Positions 5,415 through 7,882 of a stretch of DNA of 7,882 nt are shown one piece after another (the stretch's first letter is position 1; each line of letters opens with the position of its first letter). The notes below the pieces were generated by a model. The model was not told the origin of the DNA, did no database searches, and was given only the letters and a program-made list of their open reading frames with translations. The stretch is from Bacteroidales bacterium UBA3816 (lineage in GTDB: Bacteria > Bacteroidota > Bacteroidia > Bacteroidales > P3): contig DFDY01000018.1 in the NCBI GenBank assembly GCA_002368955.1, positions 9,470-17,351 on the forward strand, read 5' to 3'. A program made the position numbers and the translations under genes.

Positions 5415-6290
5415 TTATTTGTTCATGACCAAACGGACACTATGGCCAATGGAACGGGCAGTAGTATAGAAATCCCATCCCGATGGCTGAAAATATAGTT
5501 CGTAGGCAGAGTCATCAGTATAAAAAGAGGAAGTCCAGTAGCATCCATAGCTTCCCACCAGCTCGATTTGGGTGATGTTGCGATAACCACCGGCTGGCAG
5601 AAAGACGGCACCGGCATTCTGCATCAAATTCCAGTCGCCTGCGGTGAAGACATTGGTTTGAAAACCATTGACGCTCCCTGGGGTGAAAGACACCTGGCTG
5701 GGCAATTCCCATTTGTCGGGCAGAAGCACCATGCCAACCATGTCGCTGCCGGATGGTCCCACATGCTCAATGGTGGCCAACGCCCGGCGGAGCGATGCCC
5801 CCTCACGGAAAAAGAGCAGATGCTGCCATTCCTTCAATGTTAGTGTGCGCCACTGACCCACGGCATTGCCACCATTGGAAATGGCATTGTGCACCCCCCA
5901 GTCATACTCGGTCTCCGATATGTCCATTTGGGCTGGCACATAGTGCAAACTGGTGTCCTCGGTGGAGTATGGCATCAATCCCTCATAGCCCGAAGTGCCC
6001 CAGCCGAAAAGGTCTATCCAACCATTATAAGTAGTGTCAATCATCTGGTTGGCCACACCAATCACATCATACTGGTTGTTGGCAAAACGCCACTTTTGGG
6101 TCGAGGCCTGATACTGCAGATTTCCCTGCGAGAAAATCACTGTCACGTTCTCGTCCACCGAAAAACGGGCGTTGATGGCTCCCGTTGTGGGATAGAGCGG
6201 CTGCTCCACCACCACTTCATTTCCCCCACAGGCAGTCAAAACTGTCGCAGCCACTAGCGGAAGAAGCCGTAATAAACTATTTCGTCTCAT
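5415..6290 (-). CDS. Lipoprotein with DUF1566/FISUMP-like domain
   Basis: The 291-residue product starts at ATG 6290. Its N-terminus is a lipoprotein signal: MRR, a hydrophobic stretch, then lipobox L-T-A-C with Cys21 as the lipidation site. A short linker (22-38) lacks an obvious acidic Bacteroidetes surface-export signal, so inner-leaflet or surface location is open. The rest is one domain of a type abundant in Prevotella and Bacteroides exported proteins: F-S-Q-G-N-L-Q-Y (53-60), WRFA (67-70), WIDLFGWGTSGY (91-102), 'WRTLTLKEWQHLL' (147-159), 'FLPAGGYR' (230-237), 'GCYWTSS' (249-255) and a final 'GHSVRLV' (282-288). The G-YR...YWTSS...G-SVR pattern is that of DUF1566/major-paralogous (FISUMP) domains, thought to have a C-type-lectin-like fold. 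The family has no established function; ligand or glycan binding at the surface is a guess. It diverges from the NfnAB-like gene. Confidence 0.87.
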   Translation of the reverse strand: MRRNSLLRLLPLVAATVLTACGGNEVVVEQPLYPTTGAINARFSVDENVTVIFSQGNLQYQASTQKWRFANNQYDVIGVANQMIDTTYNGWIDLFGWGTSGYEGLMPYSTEDTSLHYVPAQMDISETEYDWGVHNAISNGGNAVGQWRTLTLKEWQHLLFFREGASLRRALATIEHVGPSGSDMVGMVLLPDKWELPSQVSFTPGSVNGFQTNVFTAGDWNLMQNAGAVFLPAGGYRNITQIELVGSYGCYWTSSFYTDDSAYELYFQPSGWDFYTTARSIGHSVRLVMNK

Positions 6291-6429
6291 TTATCTCAAT
6301 TGTTCTTATTATATTTTTGAAAACGCAAAAAGGTTTGTTTTATTGCATCACATAAGAGAATTTATGGGGCAAGAAAATCACGGTTATATATATAAATATT
6401 TATTTTTTCTTTATGTCATTTTTTCTTCG

Positions 6430-6437
6430 TATCTTTG
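6430..6437 (+). promoter_or_regulatory. Bacteroidetes -7 promoter element for the NfnAB-like gene
   Basis: TATCTTTG is an exact match to TAnnTTTG. The -33 region about 20 bases upstream (6403-6412) is T-rich without a clean TTTG. Transcription would begin near 6445, giving an AT-rich leader of about 35-40 bases. No equally good element faces the minus-strand lipoprotein gene in the same 191-base spacer, which is otherwise AT-rich with nothing more I can name. Confidence 0.75.
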
Positions 6438-6481
6438 CAAATTCAAAAAAAGTACATTTATAAATTCTAACTAATCATATC

Positions 6482-7882
6482 ATGTATACGATATTGCATA
6501 AAGAAAAGCTCACCAGCAACGAGCTTTACCTGATGGAGATTAAGTCTCCCTGGATTGCCGAGAGCGGCAAACCCGGCCAATTCGTCATCGTCATTCCCGA
6601 TGCCAAGGGCGAGCGCGTGCCCCTGACCATCTGCGACATTGACAAAGAGAAAGAAAGCGTCACTATCGTTTACCAAGTTGTGGGCGACAGCACCCGCAAA
6701 CTGGCCGAAATGAATGAAGGCGACGCAATCTTCACCATCGTTGGCCCCCTGGGTCGTGCCAGCGAACTGCTCGAAGTCCCCGAGGCCGAGCGCAAGAACC
6801 TCCATGTGCTCTTCGTAGCCGGTGGCGTGGGCACTGCCCCCGTCTATCCCCAGGCCAAATGGTGCCGCGAACACGGCATCGCCTGCGACTGCGTGCTGGG
6901 TGCCCGCACCAAGGACCTCATCTTCTTTGAGGACAAGATGCGCAGCGTGGTGGACAACCTCTACCTCATGACCGACGACGGCTCCTATGGCGAGCACGGT
7001 CTGGTGACCAACAAAATCAAATCCCTCGTGCAGGAAGATGGCAAGGTCTACACCCACTGTGTGGCCATCGGTCCCATCCCCATGATGAAATTCACCTCCC
7101 TCCTCACCAAGGAGCTCAACCTGAAGACCATCGTGAGCATGAACTGCATGATGGTGGACGGCACGGGCATGTGCGGTGCTTGCCGTGTGACCGTGGGCGA
7201 CAAGGTGAAGTTCACCTGTGTCGACGGTCCCGAATTCGACGGCCATCTGGTTGATTTCGACGAGGCTGGCCGCCGCCTGAAGAAACCCGATGCCAAGAAA
7301 TATCGTATCGCTACCGTGGCAGAAGAGGGCGGTCCCGTTGACCACCGCTGCTCTCTGACCGATGCCGTGGAGGCCGAAATTGCCAAGGCCACCAAGCGCG
7401 AGAAACCCGAAGAGCAGGACCCCAAGGTGCGTGCCACCAACTTCCAAGAGGTCTCCTACGGCTTCACCGAGGCACAGGCCATTGCCGAAGCCAAGCGTTG
7501 CCTCCACTGCAAGAAACCCATGTGCCGCACTAAGTGCCCTGTCAGCATTGACATCCCCGAATTCATTGCCGCCGTGGCCGAAAAAGACTTCCGCAAAGCC
7601 GGTGCCATCATCGCCCAAGACTCCTCTCTGCCTGCCGTCTGCGGCCGTGTCTGCCCGCAGGAGAACCAGTGCGAGGGCAAGTGCATCCTCGGTGTGAAGG
7701 GTGAGCCCATCGCCATCGGAGCCCTGGAGCGTTTTGTGGCCGACTGGAACCGCGAGCACAAGGACAACAAGCCTGTTGAGAAACCTGCCAGCAACGGCAT
7801 CAAAATTGCCATCATCGGCTCCGGCCCCACCGGCCTCACCTGTGCTGGCGACCTGGCCAAGATGGGCTACGACGTGACCATC
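6482..7882 (+). CDS. Fused NfnA-NfnB-like flavoprotein (PyrK-like FNR + GltD-like), N-terminal 467 residues
   Basis: The frame is open from ATG 6482 to the right edge, where the gene is cut. Residues 1-~265 are a PyrK/NfnA-type reductase. It has an FAD barrel with PLTICD (about 48-53), an NAD(P)-binding motif GGVGTAP (114-120), and a [2Fe-2S] site readable as Asp226, Cys231, Cys234 and Cys246. After a linker (about 270-325) comes the start of a GltD/NfnB-type subunit. Cys340, 343, 348, 352 and Cys387, 391, 397, 401 form two [4Fe-4S]-type sets, and an FAD Rossmann motif G-S-G-P-T-G (446-451) follows. Separate NfnA and NfnB proteins form an electron-bifurcating NADH-dependent ferredoxin:NADP oxidoreductase. 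Single-chain fusions in Bacteroidales are usually annotated as dihydroorotate dehydrogenase NAD-binding subunit/glutamate synthase. I infer a cytosolic NAD(P)H/ferredoxin redox role; true glutamate synthase activity would need a large GltB subunit, not seen here. Confidence 0.92.
   Translation, partial: MYTILHKEKLTSNELYLMEIKSPWIAESGKPGQFVIVIPDAKGERVPLTICDIDKEKESVTIVYQVVGDSTRKLAEMNEGDAIFTIVGPLGRASELLEVPEAERKNLHVLFVAGGVGTAPVYPQAKWCREHGIACDCVLGARTKDLIFFEDKMRSVVDNLYLMTDDGSYGEHGLVTNKIKSLVQEDGKVYTHCVAIGPIPMMKFTSLLTKELNLKTIVSMNCMMVDGTGMCGACRVTVGDKVKFTCVDGPEFDGHLVDFDEAGRRLKKPDAKKYRIATVAEEGGPVDHRCSLTDAVEAEIAKATKREKPEEQDPKVRATNFQEVSYGFTEAQAIAEAKRCLHCKKPMCRTKCPVSIDIPEFIAAVAEKDFRKAGAIIAQDSSLPAVCGRVCPQENQCEGKCILGVKGEPIAIGALERFVADWNREHKDNKPVEKPASNGIKIAIIGSGPTGLTCAGDLAKMGYDVTI

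Noticed and set aside
6467..7759. A 430-codon minus-strand open frame opposite the NfnAB-like gene
   Set aside because: The plus strand carries an uninterrupted frame with flavin, NAD(P) and iron-sulfur motifs. The minus frame is low-complexity (His/Gly/Ala/Val-rich), has no known motif, and runs into the promoter region.

Overview
The window looks like a chromosomal segment from a Bacteroidales bacterium, most likely Prevotella-like. The protein families, an exact TAnnTTTG (-7) promoter element in front of the last gene, AT-rich leaders without clear Shine-Dalgarno sequences, and a Prevotella/Bacteroides-style lipoprotein with a 'FSxGNLQY...WIDLFGWGTSGY' core all support this. Coding regions are moderately GC-rich and intergenic spacers are strongly AT-rich. 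I see no mobile elements, tRNA or rRNA genes, CRISPR arrays or phage genes.

Layout. (1) Bases 1-237 hold the C-terminal end of a VanX/DdpX-like D-Ala-D-Ala dipeptidase (peptidase M15), closed by a clear intrinsic terminator. (2) A 243-base spacer with two hairpins and a short palindrome leads into a probable four-gene plus-strand operon. It encodes a YbjQ/UPF0145 protein, two tandem paralogous M20-family metallo-dipeptidases, and a small exported FMN-binding-domain protein with a covalent-flavinylation motif. A strong hairpin terminator follows. (3) Directly against that terminator starts an Sfp-type 4'-phosphopantetheinyl transferase. (4) Converging on it are two minus-strand genes for exported proteins: a DUF1566/FISUMP-like lipoprotein and, downstream of it, a small secreted protein I do not recognise. 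(5) Diverging from these, and running off the right edge, is a fused NfnA-NfnB-like flavoprotein (ferredoxin-NADP reductase/PyrK-like part joined to a GltD-like glutamate synthase small-chain part).

How the genes relate. The left part has a peptide-catabolism theme: a D,D-dipeptidase beside two L-dipeptidase-like enzymes, which fits an amino-acid/peptide-using gut or rumen anaerobe. The FMN-binding protein and the NfnAB-like fusion are both flavin redox proteins, but lie in separate transcription units, so a functional link is not shown.

I did not find a convincing undescribed system. The best leads are the uneven divergence of the tandem dipeptidases in their C-terminal substrate-pocket motifs, the tight coupling of an exported flavoprotein to cytosolic dipeptidase genes, the hairpin abutting the phosphopantetheinyl transferase start codon, and the unrecognised secreted protein.
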